From Thiobacillus denitrificans (GTDB lineage: Bacteria > Pseudomonadota > Gammaproteobacteria > Burkholderiales > Thiobacillaceae): a stretch of 64,000 nt of DNA. The notes beneath the pieces are model-generated. The model worked only from the letters and a program-made list of their open reading frames with translations, was not told the DNA's origin and searched no databases. The stretch covers positions 1 through 64,000 of the forward strand of contig DDRS01000033.1 in assembly GCA_002343685.1 (NCBI GenBank), read 5' to 3'. Shown in pieces: positions 15,746-25,385 of this stretch; the first letter of the stretch is position 1; every line of letters starts with the position of its first letter. The position numbers and the translations under genes are program-made.

Positions 15746-18091
15746 ATGCAATTTCCTGAATCCTGGCTGCGCAATCTCGTCAACCCCGCGCTGGATACCG
15801 CGCAACTTGCCCATGTCGTGACCATGGCGGGTCTGGAAGTCGAAGCGTTGACGCCGGCCGCGCCGCCGTTCAACAACGTGGTGGTGGCCGAGATCCTGTC
15901 GGCGGACAAGCACCCCGATGCCGACCGCCTGCGCGTGTGCCAGGTCGACGTCGGCGAGGCGTCGCCCGTGACCATCGTCTGCGGTGCGCCGAATGCGGCG
16001 GCCGGGCTCAAGGTACCGTGTGCCCGGCCCGGAGCGATCCTGCCGGGAATCGAAATCAAGGTCGCCAAGGTGCGCGGCGTCGAATCGTTCGGCATGCTGT
16101 GCTCGACCAAGGAATTGGGTCTTGAAGGCGCGGCGGACGGTTTGTTGGTGCTGCCGGAGGATGCGCCGGTGGGGGAGGATTTCCGCGGCTGGCTCAACCT
16201 CGACGATACCCTGATCACCCTCAAGCTCACGCCCAACCGGGCGGACTGTCTGTCGATGCAGGGCCTGGCGCGGGAAATCGGCGCGATCACCGGGGCCGAC
16301 GTACGCCTGCCCCAGGTCCAAGCAGTCGACACGCGCATCCAGGACACGGTGCCGATCCAGGTATCGGCCAGCGAAGCCTGCCCGCTGTATCTGGGGCGGG
16401 TGGTGCGCGGGATCGATGCACAGGCGCCGACGCCGCGCTGGATGGCGGAGCGTCTGGAGCGTAGCGGTATCCGCCCGCTGCTGGCGCCGGTCGACGTCAC
16501 CAACTACGTGTTGCTCGAACTCGGTCAGCCGATGCATGCGTTTGCCCTGTCGCGTCTCAATGGGGGCATCGAGGTGCGCATGGCGCGGGCGGGCGAGCAA
16601 TTGGAATTGCTGAACGGCCAGACGGCTGAACTTGCCCCCGACATGCTGGTGATCGCCGACGCCAGCGGTCCGGTGGCACTGGCCGGCATCATGGGCGGAC
16701 TGCCGACCAGCGTCGAGAAATTCACGGTCGATGTCTTCCTTGAGGCCGCGTTTTTCGCGCCGACAGCGATCGCCGGCCGTGCGCGCCGGCTGGGTCTGTC
16801 GACCGATTCGTCGCACCGCTTCGAGCGCGGTGTCGATTTCGGCGCCACCCGCCGGGCGATGGAGCGTGCGACCGAGTTGCTGATCGATATCTGTGGAGGC
16901 CAGGCCGGGCCCATTACCGAGGCAGTGGCCGCATTGCCCCAACGGCAGCCGATCACGCTGCGGCTGGCGCGACTGAAGCGCGTGGCCGGCATCGAAATGG
17001 ACGCCGACCAGGTGGCGCGTGATTTCGCCGCACTCGGCGCACACGTCGAGCGCCAGGAGGACCGGCTCGTTGTCACCCCGCCGAGTTTCCGCTTCGACCT
17101 TGCGATCGAGGAAGACCTGATCGAGGAGGCGGTGCGCCTGTTCGGCTACGACAATATTCCGGCGCAGCCGCCCGCTGCGCCTTCGCGCATGCTGCCGCAG
17201 GACGAAACTGTGTTGGCCGACGACACGCTTCGCCAACTGCTGATCGACCTGGACTACCAGGAGGTCATTACCTACAGCTTTGTCGACCCGGCATGGGAAA
17301 CGGCGCTCGACCCCGATGCCCGCCCGTTGCCGCTGGCCAACCCCATCGCCAGCCAATTGTCGGCGATGCGTACCACCCTGTGGGGCGGCTTGATCGAGAC
17401 CTTGCGCCACAACCTCAACCGCCAGCAGGAGCGGGTGCGCATCTTCGAACTGGGACGGGTGTATACGTCGCAGGCCAAGCAGCCCATGAAGCTGGGCGGC
17501 CTCGCTTATGGCGACGGGCTGCCTGAACAATGGGGCGCGTCGTCGCGCCGGGTCGATTTCTTCGACCTCAAGGGCGATCTTGAGCGCCTCTTCGGTCACC
17601 CGCTCGATACCCGGCGTGGTACGCATTCCGCGCTGCACCCGGGGCAGAGTGCCGAGATATGGATCAATGGCCGGGCCGTCGGCTGGATCGGCGCACTGCA
17701 CCCACGACTGGTACAGGCGTTCGACCTGCCCGCTGTCCCGATGCTGTTCGAGCTCGACAGCCAAGTGCTCAGCCAACGCGCTCTGCCGCACCATGCAAGC
17801 CTGTCGCGTTTCCCATTGGTACGACGGGATCTGGCGTTCGTGCTGGATGCCCATACGCCGGCGGGCGAGTTGCTGACCGCCTTGCGCGAGGTCGCACCGG
17901 GCAGCGTGCAATCGATCGAGGTATTCGACGATTACCGCGGGAAGGGTGTGGCGAAAAACCAAAAAAGCCTTGCTATACGGGTAGTTATGCAAGATACTGA
18001 ACGCACATTGACGGATCAGGATGTGGAGGATGCCGTACAAAAACTGGTCAGCGCCGCGCTTCGTCAATGCAATGCCGCATTGCGTGCTTGA
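15746..18091 (+). CDS. pheT: Phenylalanine-tRNA ligase beta subunit
   Basis: The 781-residue product has the expected domains: an N-terminal tRNA-binding/EMAP-like region (residues about 40-150, with DKHPDADRLRVCQVD), the B3/B4 editing domain (about 210-390, NYVLLELGQPMHAFAL and SSHRFERGVD), the B5 domain, a catalytic-like core (about 480-670) and the C-terminal ferredoxin-like anticodon-binding domain (about 690-781, SRFPLVRRDLAFVLDAHTP). It partners PheS. Length and order are normal. Confidence 0.98.
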   Translation: MQFPESWLRNLVNPALDTAQLAHVVTMAGLEVEALTPAAPPFNNVVVAEILSADKHPDADRLRVCQVDVGEASPVTIVCGAPNAAAGLKVPCARPGAILPGIEIKVAKVRGVESFGMLCSTKELGLEGAADGLLVLPEDAPVGEDFRGWLNLDDTLITLKLTPNRADCLSMQGLAREIGAITGADVRLPQVQAVDTRIQDTVPIQVSASEACPLYLGRVVRGIDAQAPTPRWMAERLERSGIRPLLAPVDVTNYVLLELGQPMHAFALSRLNGGIEVRMARAGEQLELLNGQTAELAPDMLVIADASGPVALAGIMGGLPTSVEKFTVDVFLEAAFFAPTAIAGRARRLGLSTDSSHRFERGVDFGATRRAMERATELLIDICGGQAGPITEAVAALPQRQPITLRLARLKRVAGIEMDADQVARDFAALGAHVERQEDRLVVTPPSFRFDLAIEEDLIEEAVRLFGYDNIPAQPPAAPSRMLPQDETVLADDTLRQLLIDLDYQEVITYSFVDPAWETALDPDARPLPLANPIASQLSAMRTTLWGGLIETLRHNLNRQQERVRIFELGRVYTSQAKQPMKLGGLAYGDGLPEQWGASSRRVDFFDLKGDLERLFGHPLDTRRGTHSALHPGQSAEIWINGRAVGWIGALHPRLVQAFDLPAVPMLFELDSQVLSQRALPHHASLSRFPLVRRDLAFVLDAHTPAGELLTALREVAPGSVQSIEVFDDYRGKGVAKNQKSLAIRVVMQDTERTLTDQDVEDAVQKLVSAALRQCNAALRA

Positions 18092-18182
18092 CGCAAAAAT
18101 GTCGTTGCGTGTGCCTGACCCCATCTTGTTGGCGCGTATTTGACGCGATTTTCCATCAGACATCCCTGACAAACATACACGT

Positions 18183-18494
18183 ATGACCACCCTTACCAAA
18201 GCTGATCTGGCCGAACTGTTGTTCGAAAAAGTGGGTTTGAACAAACGCGAGGCGAAGGACGTCGTCGAGTCGTTTTTCGATGAGATCCGCCTGGCGCTCG
18301 AAAAAGGCGACATCGTCAAACTGTCTGGTTTCGGCAACTTCCAGTGCCGCGAGAAGCCGCAGCGTCCCGGACGCAATCCCAAAACCGGCGAGGAAATGCC
18401 GATCTCCGCGCGTCGCGTGGTGACCTTCCACGCCAGCCAGAAACTCAAATCGCAAGTCGAAGGCGCCCAAATTGGAACGCCCAACGCGGAGTGA
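18183..18494 (+). CDS. ihfA: Integration host factor subunit alpha
   Basis: The 103-residue product matches the HU/IHF family: MTTLTKADLAELLFEKVGLNKREAKDVVE, the beta-arm motif GRNPKTGEEMPISARRVVTF and the Phe-Gly-Asn-Phe core (LSGFGNFQ). It bends DNA as a heterodimer with IhfB. Placement directly after pheT is the usual proteobacterial arrangement. No clear Shine-Dalgarno is visible. The 3' end overlaps the next gene by 23 bases. Confidence 0.97.
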   Translation: MTTLTKADLAELLFEKVGLNKREAKDVVESFFDEIRLALEKGDIVKLSGFGNFQCREKPQRPGRNPKTGEEMPISARRVVTFHASQKLKSQVEGAQIGTPNAE

Positions 18495-18840
18495 GCTTCC
18501 GCCGATCCCGGCCAAACGCTATTTCACCATCGGTGAAGTATCCGAACTGTGTGCCGTCAAGGCACACGTGCTGCGTTATTGGGAACAGGAATTCACCCAG
18601 TTGCGCCCGGTCAAGCGGCGCGGCAACCGACGCTACTACCAGCACCACGAAGTCCTGCTGATCCGCCGCATCCGCGAACTGCTGTACGAAGAGGGCTTTA
18701 CCATCAGCGGTGCGCGACAGCGACTGGAGCATGATGCCGATACGGTTGCCGAATCCGTAATCGCTACCTCGCCGGAACCCTCGCTGGACATCGGCAAATT
18801 GCGCATCGAAATCAGCGCCATTCTGAAAATATTGGGTTGA
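18472..18840 (+). CDS. MerR-family transcriptional regulator
   Basis: The 122-residue product begins at a TTG inside ihfA (overlap of 23 bases). The MerR winged helix is clear: YFTIGEVSELCAVKAHVLRYWEQEF, then RRGNRRYYQHHEVLLIRRIRELLYEEGFTISGARQRL. The short C-terminus has no metal-binding cysteine cluster. This is the conserved MerR-like gene that regularly follows ihfA in beta- and gammaproteobacteria; its ligand is unknown. Overlap implies translational coupling. Confidence 0.9.
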   Translation: MERPTRSELPPIPAKRYFTIGEVSELCAVKAHVLRYWEQEFTQLRPVKRRGNRRYYQHHEVLLIRRIRELLYEEGFTISGARQRLEHDADTVAESVIATSPEPSLDIGKLRIEISAILKILG

Positions 18841-18887
18841 CGGGCTTCCGCCGCATGCCGCACCTCTGTTAGAATCTTGGGCTTCGT

Positions 18888-18964
18888 CGGGGCGTAGCGC
18901 AGCCTGGTAGCGCACCTGCATGGGGTGCAGGGGGTCGGAAGTTCGAATCTTCTCGCCCCGACCA
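18888..18964 (+). tRNA. tRNA-Pro (anticodon GGG)
   Basis: A 77-base cloverleaf with acceptor stem CGGGGCG/CGCCCCG, encoded CCA, anticodon stem CCTGC/GCAGG and loop ATGGGGT (anticodon GGG at 18922-18924). A TAGAAT box at 18870-18875 could be its -10 element. Confidence 0.95.
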
Positions 18965-18980
18965 ACAAATCACGGAATCG

Positions 18981-19005
18981 GGGTCGGTCATGCCGGCCCT
19001 TTTTC
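18981..19005 (+). terminator. Intrinsic terminator after tRNA-Pro
   Basis: GGGTCGG (18981-18987) pairs with CCGGCCC (18993-18999, one G-U pair) around a TCATG loop, and is followed by TTTTTC. Confidence 0.65.
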
Positions 19006-19098
19006 TTTACGACGGCAGAAACCCTGTTGTCGTTGCGGCATCTGCAATGTTCGGTAGAGGCACTATATTTACCGTTTGTTCAATATCAGGAGAAAGCT

Positions 19099-19683
19099 AT
19101 GGAACACACCTTGCCCGCACTGCCCTTTGCCATGGATGCGCTCGCACCGCACATGTCCAAGGAAACCTTCGAATACCACTATGCCAAGCACCATCAGGCC
19201 TATGTGACCAACCTCAACAACCTGATCAAGGGTACCGATTTCGAGAGCAAGTCGCTCGAGGACATCGTCAAGAGCGCCCCCGCTGGCGGCGTCTACAACA
19301 ACGCAGCCCAGGTGTGGAACCACACCTTCTTCTGGAACTGCCTGAGCCCCAACGGCGGCGGCGCACCCGCCGGCACACTGGCTGACGCCATCAACAAGAA
19401 GTGGGGCTCGTACGACGAGTTCAAGAAGGCTTTCCAGACCAGCGCCGTGGGCAACTTCGGTTCCGGCTGGACCTGGCTGGTGAAGAAGGCCGACGGCTCG
19501 GTCGACATCGTCAACATGGGCGCTGCCGGCACGCCGCTGACCACCGGCGACAAGGCCCTGCTGTGCATCGACGTGTGGGAGCATGCCTACTACATCGACT
19601 ACCGCAACCTGCGTCCCAAGTTTGTCGAGACTTTCCTCAACAACCTGGTGAACTGGAAGTTTGCCGAGGCGAACTTCGCTTAA
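19099..19683 (+). CDS. sodB: Superoxide dismutase [Fe]
   Basis: The ATG at 19099, preceded by AGGAGA, gives 194 residues; an upstream in-frame extension would run into the tRNA and is rejected. The metal ligands are in place: His27 (FEYHYAKHHQAYV), His75 (AAQVWNHTFFW) and the Asp/His pair of DVWEHAYYIDYRN. The AAQVWNH motif with Gln two residues before Trp is the iron-type signature. The enzyme dismutates superoxide in the cytoplasm. It is monocistronic, with its own terminator. Confidence 0.97.
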   Translation: MEHTLPALPFAMDALAPHMSKETFEYHYAKHHQAYVTNLNNLIKGTDFESKSLEDIVKSAPAGGVYNNAAQVWNHTFFWNCLSPNGGGAPAGTLADAINKKWGSYDEFKKAFQTSAVGNFGSGWTWLVKKADGSVDIVNMGAAGTPLTTGDKALLCIDVWEHAYYIDYRNLRPKFVETFLNNLVNWKFAEANFA

Positions 19684-19712
19684 GCTCGCTTCGTAACAGG
19701 CTGCAAACCGGA

Positions 19713-19740
19713 CCGGGGCATCATGCCCCGGTTTTATTTT
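19713..19740 (+). terminator. Intrinsic terminator after sodB
   Basis: CCGGGGCA pairs with TGCCCCGG around a 3-base loop and is followed by TTTTATTTT. Its T tract overlaps the stop region of the convergent gene. Confidence 0.85.
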
Positions 19741-20417
19741 GCGTTCGCGCCGGCATCCGCCAGTCGCAGGATATCCAAGTAGCCACTCTGCGTCATTGCC
19801 TGGGCTTCGCGCAGGTCATCAAGATTGCCTTCCGGCGGCATATCACCGTCCAGCGCCCGCAGCATGCGTATCCAGCGTGCGCACTGATTTGCCACGGTCC
19901 TCGGCGCGAGGATGCCCTGTCTGCGCAGTTCGGCGGCGCGGCCGACAAGGTGGAACTTGGCCGCTTCCAGTTGCGGCGGCAGCGGCAGCGAAAGGTCGAA
20001 GCTGACGTCCAGCCGACAGACCTCGTCAATGTGTGGCGCAGGCTGTAGCGGCGGACGCCACGACAGCTCGTCGGCACCCGGCGGCGTGCCGCGCTCGGGG
20101 TCGAGGGGGAATTTGTAGAATCCCCATTTCGCGCCCATCCAGCATTCGAGCAATACGCGATCGTCTTCGCCCACGCAAAGCTCGCCGCTGAGGACCTCCC
20201 GTTCAACATCGCCCGGCAACGGGCCGTAGGCGCGCGGGTCGAGCTTCCATTTCGAGAAATCGCGATTGGGCGGGGCGCCATAGTCGGCTTCGAGCGCGTG
20301 CCACAACGTGATGAAGCGGCGGTAATCGGACCGGTAGTCGGGGTTGCGGCGCAGGAATTCCCATGCCCATTGGTCGCGCGTCAGGAGGGCGCAGTACGCG
20401 TAGGCATCGGCCCCCAT
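19734..20417 (-). CDS. Transcriptional-regulator-like (DUF6499-type) protein
   Basis: The 227-residue product opens with the motif YAYCALLTRDQWAWEFLRRNPDYRSDYRRF, which I associate with the small transcriptional-regulator-like domain (DUF6499) often seen on integrative elements next to DUF2285. The middle (WGFYKFPLDPERGTPPG) and the C-terminal helical part (ALDGDMPPEGNLDDLREAQ) are not recognised. It is the last of three minus-strand genes: its start lies 1 base after the stop of the lipoprotein gene. DNA binding is inferred only from the family name. Confidence 0.6.
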   Translation of the reverse strand: MGADAYAYCALLTRDQWAWEFLRRNPDYRSDYRRFITLWHALEADYGAPPNRDFSKWKLDPRAYGPLPGDVEREVLSGELCVGEDDRVLLECWMGAKWGFYKFPLDPERGTPPGADELSWRPPLQPAPHIDEVCRLDVSFDLSLPLPPQLEAAKFHLVGRAAELRRQGILAPRTVANQCARWIRMLRALDGDMPPEGNLDDLREAQAMTQSGYLDILRLADAGANAK

Positions 20418-20418
20418 G

Positions 20419-21141
20419 TCAGACCGGCAGGAACACCATGCTGGTGAGGTTGACGACGCCGAAGCGGATTGCGCGGTTACTTTTGTCCTCGACGATCCTG
20501 GCCAGCGTGTCCTGGTTGCCGATGAGCTTGCCGAATTCGCGTTCGAAGCTGAGATTGATCACGCCGTTGCCGTCGGTACCGTTGGACAACAGCAGGGGTT
20601 CGTTGCGCGAGTTCCGCGCCGTCGCCAGTTTCCAGACCACGGCCTCGGTGTTGCGTGCGGCGTTGTAGAGTTTCTGCGCGTCGACGTCGCTCAGCAGATA
20701 AAACTCGGTGCGGTGGTTGAACGCCGCCATGTGCATCACCAGCAGTCCATCCATCAGCGCCTTCACCCGGTCTCCCATGTAATCCTCGCGCCAGGCATCG
20801 CGCAGGCTGGCCTGCCAGTCGAGATTCTTTTGCGGGGACAGGTGCCAATGGGACAAGGGCTTGAACAAGGTTTCGGTCGCTTCGTCGGCGCTGGCGTATC
20901 CGGATTTCCGCCATTCGCCCGGATTGCGGCGGTAGAGTTTGAAGGTCAGGATCTTGAGACTGGCCAGGGCAGCCTGCTGATGGATCTCGATGACCTCGTC
21001 GACGTCGCTCTTGGCCAGATCGCGCAGACTGAAACTGCGTACGCTGCTGCTACCGTCCTTGCGCTGGATGGCCGAACTGCTGCAGGCGCCGAGCAGGAGT
21101 GCGGCCAACAGAGGGACGGACAGGACAGCGAGTCGGTTCAC
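20419..21141 (-). CDS. Lipoprotein of unknown function
   Basis: The 240-residue product has a lipoprotein signal with lipobox LGAC (Cys20), followed by a Ser-rich linker. The body is alpha-helical, with SLRDLAKSDVDEVIEIHQQAALASLKIL and YMGDRVKALMDGLLVMHMAAFNHRTEFYLLSDVDAQKLYNAARN. Its ATG overlaps the selO stop by 4 bases, so it is translationally coupled to selO. I do not recognise the family. Confidence 0.75.
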   Translation of the reverse strand: MNRLAVLSVPLLAALLLGACSSSAIQRKDGSSSVRSFSLRDLAKSDVDEVIEIHQQAALASLKILTFKLYRRNPGEWRKSGYASADEATETLFKPLSHWHLSPQKNLDWQASLRDAWREDYMGDRVKALMDGLLVMHMAAFNHRTEFYLLSDVDAQKLYNAARNTEAVVWKLATARNSRNEPLLLSNGTDGNGVINLSFEREFGKLIGNQDTLARIVEDKSNRAIRFGVVNLTSMVFLPV

Positions 21142-22604
21142 GACGAGCAGCTTACCTCAATCTTCCTTGCCCAATCGGGCGGCTCGGCAGCGTAGGCTTC
21201 GTATTCCGGCTGCTCGTCGAACGGACGGGTCAGCAGCGTGTGCAGGCGGTTGACCTCGCTGTAGTCGCGTTCGTCCGCGGCCCGGCGTATGGCGACCTCG
21301 GCCAGGTGGTTGCGCAGGATGTACTTGGGGTTGACCGCGCGCATCGCCTGGCGCCGAGCCGTGTCGCTGGAGCCCTGCTGGCGCAGGGCGGCGGCATAGC
21401 GCGACGCCCAGGCGTCAAAAGCCGCACGGTCGATGAAGCAATCGCGCAGCGGCGTATTGGATGCATCGATCGCGCTGTCGAAGTCGCACAGGCGGCGCAG
21501 GAAGATCGTGTAGTCGACGCGGTTCTGCGCCAGCAGCTGCAGCGCGTCCATCACGAGAGAAGCAGTATCGCCGCCCGGCGGCAGGCCGAATTTGGCGGCC
21601 ATGCGTTCGAGATAGGCCTTGCCGAATGCCTGGGGATATTCGCTGATCGCGCTGGATGCGGTTTCCACCGACATCAGCGGTACCAGCGCCTGCGCCAGCT
21701 TGGTGATGTTCCACGCGGCGACGTCGGGCTGCTGGTCGAAAGCGTAGCGGCCGCCGGTGTCGGAGTGGTTGCAGACGTAGCCGGGCTCGAAGGCGTCGAG
21801 GAAGCCGAACGGGCCGTAGTCGAGCGTGAGGCCGAGGATGGACATGTTGTCGGTGTTCATCACGCCGTGCGAGAAGCCGACCGCCTGCCATTGCGCCATC
21901 AGCTCGGCGGTGCGCAAGGCGACCTGGCGCAGGAATTCAGGGTAGGGGTCGGAAAGCGTGGCCAGCTCGGGGTAATAGCGCGCGATGACGTAGTCGGCCA
22001 GATGCTTGATCGGTTCGATCTGGTTGCGGTAGTAGAACACCTCGAAGGAGCCGAAGCGCACGAAGCTCGGCGCCAGCCGCGTCACCAGCGCGGCGGTCTC
22101 CTCGTCCTCGCGGTACACCGGGCGGTCACTGCCGACGATGCAGAGTGCGCGGGTGGTGGGGATGCCGAGCGCGTGCATGGCCTCGGAACAGAGAAATTCG
22201 CGGATGCTCGAACGCAGTACCGCACGGCCATCGCCGCCGCGCGAGTAGGGGGTGCGGCCGGCGCCCTTCAGTTGTACTTCCCAGCCTTCACCGGCTGCAT
22301 TTTTCACTTCGCCGAGCAGGATCGCGCGGCCGTCGCCGAGTTGCGGCACGTAGTGGCCGAACTGGTGGCCGGCGTAGAGCGCGGCCACGGGGTCCATGCC
22401 CGGCAGCACGTGGTTTCCGGCCAGGGTTTCGATCAGTTCGGGGTGGCGGATGGCGTCGGCGTCCAGATCCAGAAGATCGAGCGCGTCCGGGCTGTGGCAG
22501 ACGAGGTAGGGGTCGGGCACGGGCGTGGCCTGCACGCGCGAATAAAAGGCGTCGGGCAGCGCGGCGAAGCCGTTGTCGAAGGTGAGGTCACGATGGGAAG
22601 GCAT
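21138..22604 (-). CDS. selO: Protein adenylyltransferase SelO (YdiU family)
   Basis: The 488-residue product is a full-length SelO pseudokinase. It has YAGHQFGHYVPQLGDGRAILLGE, WEVQLKGAGRTPYSRGGDGRAVLRSSIREFLCSEAM, and NTDNMSILGLTLDYGPFGFLDAF. In this family ATP is bound inverted and AMP is moved onto Ser/Thr/Tyr of target proteins, linked to redox stress. The C-terminal tail ends SCSS, with Cys where animal SelO has selenocysteine. It heads a three-gene minus-strand operon. Confidence 0.95.
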   Translation of the reverse strand: MPSHRDLTFDNGFAALPDAFYSRVQATPVPDPYLVCHSPDALDLLDLDADAIRHPELIETLAGNHVLPGMDPVAALYAGHQFGHYVPQLGDGRAILLGEVKNAAGEGWEVQLKGAGRTPYSRGGDGRAVLRSSIREFLCSEAMHALGIPTTRALCIVGSDRPVYREDEETAALVTRLAPSFVRFGSFEVFYYRNQIEPIKHLADYVIARYYPELATLSDPYPEFLRQVALRTAELMAQWQAVGFSHGVMNTDNMSILGLTLDYGPFGFLDAFEPGYVCNHSDTGGRYAFDQQPDVAAWNITKLAQALVPLMSVETASSAISEYPQAFGKAYLERMAAKFGLPPGGDTASLVMDALQLLAQNRVDYTIFLRRLCDFDSAIDASNTPLRDCFIDRAAFDAWASRYAAALRQQGSSDTARRQAMRAVNPKYILRNHLAEVAIRRAADERDYSEVNRLHTLLTRPFDEQPEYEAYAAEPPDWARKIEVSCSS

Positions 22605-22899
22605 GTGCCGATTGTAAAGGTCTGCCGCGCGCCTGCCACCCGGTTGTCCGCATGGTTACCCCGGAGGATATACACCCAAAACGTCATGGCGTGCCGCTCC
22701 GGGCACGTCATGCGGGTTGGCGGCTTGTACGCTAGTATGCTTCCCTCTCCGCGCGGCTGCCGTCGAGGCCGTGCCGGATCGCACCGGCAACCATTTTGTT
22801 CGAGACTGTACATGCCCGACCCTTTCAGTTCGTTCTCTCTGACCGCCCCATCATTGCACCGGGTGTGGCCGGACACCGGCACCGCGCTCACCTGGCTTC
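22605..22899. other. Divergent intergenic region between selO and the MFS gene
   Basis: About 295 bases with no supported gene. It contains an inverted repeat CGTGCC/GGCACG (22690-22707) between two copies of CGTCATG, and presumably the two divergent promoters. A 34-codon plus-strand ORF (22812-22916) overlaps the MFS start but has no support. Confidence 0.4.
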
Positions 22900-24105
22900 A
22901 TGGCGATGCTGCATAGCCCCCGCACGTCCATTCTGCTGTGGCTGGTCACGGTGGTGGTGGTCACGCTGAACCTGCGCCCATTTCTCACCGCCATCGGCCC
23001 GCTGAGTCCGGCCATCCAGGCGCAGACCGGCATGGGTCTGGAAGCACTGGCCTGGCTCACGCTGCTGCCCATGGCCCTGATCGGCGCGGGAACCTGGCTG
23101 ACGCCCGCCGTGCAAAACCGCCTGGGCGTGCGGCCAGCGATGATGCTGGCGCTGGCGTTCATCGCTCTGGGCTGCATACTCCGTCTGGCCGGCAGCGTGT
23201 CCGCCGTGTTGATCGCCACCGCTGCCCTGTGCGGTGCCGGCGTGGCACTGGTACAGGGCATGCTGCCGGGCTTGATCAAGTTCCACACACCCCGCCATGT
23301 GGCGCCCATGATGGGGGTCTACTCGGCTGCGCTGATGAGCGGCGGTGCGCTGGGTGCGCAGTTCTCGCCGCTGGCGATGCAATGGGGGCTGAGCTGGCAG
23401 GGCTCGCTCGCGCTCTGGGCCTGGCCGGTACTGCTGGCGCTGTGGCTGGCCTGGACCACACTGGGCGCCATGCCGCTGCCCTCGGCTGCGCGGCAGACCG
23501 GCAGCGATACGGCCTGGCTGCTGCGCCGTCGCCGCACCTGGCTGCTCATGCTGGCCTTCGGCCTGATGAATGGCGGCTACGCCACGATGGTGGCCTGGCT
23601 TGCACCGTACTACCAAGAGCAGGGTTGGAGTGCAACGCACAGCGGCCTGCTCGTGGCCGTGGTGTCGGTGGCACAGGCGGTGGCGGCGCTCGCTTTCCCG
23701 ACGCTGGTTGCGCGCCATCTGGATCGCCGGCCCTGGATCTGGCTCACGCTGGCCTGCCAGGCCGCAGGCTTTGCCGCCCTGGCCTGGCGGCCCGACGCGG
23801 CGCCCATGACCGCGGCCGTGGTGCTGGGCGTGGGGATCGGCGGTTGCTTCGCACTGTTCATGGTGGTGGCGCTGGATCACCTGCACCATCCCTTGCGGGC
23901 CGGTGCGCTCAACGCGCTGATGCAGGGTGGTGGATTCATGTTGACCGCGCTGGCACCCTGGGTGATGGCGCGGCTGCACCAGGCCACCGGCGGTTTTCAT
24001 GCGGGCTGGCTGGCGCAGTTCGGTGCGGTGTTGGTGGTGGCGCTGCTGGTGGCACGGTTCAAACCCGGACACTACGACGAGGCGATGCGCCCGCCCGCCG
24101 GATAG
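22900..24105 (+). CDS. MFS transporter, CynX/NimT (cyanate-type) family
   Basis: The 401-residue product is hydrophobic throughout with about 12 membrane segments. The start region LRPFLTAIGPLSPAIQAQTG and the internal MLPGLIKFHTPRHVAPMMGVYSAALMSGGALGAQ stretch are typical of the CynX/NimT branch of the major facilitator superfamily, which includes cyanate and nitroimidazole transporters. The substrate cannot be read from sequence, and no cyanase gene is nearby. ATG 22906 is an equally possible start. Confidence 0.85.
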   Translation: MAMLHSPRTSILLWLVTVVVVTLNLRPFLTAIGPLSPAIQAQTGMGLEALAWLTLLPMALIGAGTWLTPAVQNRLGVRPAMMLALAFIALGCILRLAGSVSAVLIATAALCGAGVALVQGMLPGLIKFHTPRHVAPMMGVYSAALMSGGALGAQFSPLAMQWGLSWQGSLALWAWPVLLALWLAWTTLGAMPLPSAARQTGSDTAWLLRRRRTWLLMLAFGLMNGGYATMVAWLAPYYQEQGWSATHSGLLVAVVSVAQAVAALAFPTLVARHLDRRPWIWLTLACQAAGFAALAWRPDAAPMTAAVVLGVGIGGCFALFMVVALDHLHHPLRAGALNALMQGGGFMLTALAPWVMARLHQATGGFHAGWLAQFGAVLVVALLVARFKPGHYDEAMRPPAG

Positions 24106-24252
24106 CGCGCAGACATTGCCGAAGGCGAAGCCGGTACGGCTGGCATGCTCGATTGCCGGGTGAGGGTTGCTGTGCTCCGGCGGCGACGCTTGGTTTCCAA
24201 GGGGCGGCAAACCGCGAAGCTCGTCGCGCATATCCCGCAGGGGCAAATGACC

Positions 24253-25323
<1,071 letters not shown>

Positions 25324-25385
25324 GGTCCGATTTCGCCTTCGAGAGTGGGCGCCTAGAATGAAGTGGCTACAGTGCGTTATATAAC

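Noticed and set aside
15722..18484. 920-codon minus-strand ORF opposite pheT and ihfA
   Set aside because: Antisense shadow; His/Arg/Gln-rich translation without domains, spanning two certain plus-strand genes.
22812..22916. 34-codon plus-strand ORF overlapping the MFS gene start
   Set aside because: No ribosome site and no recognisable sequence; likely chance.
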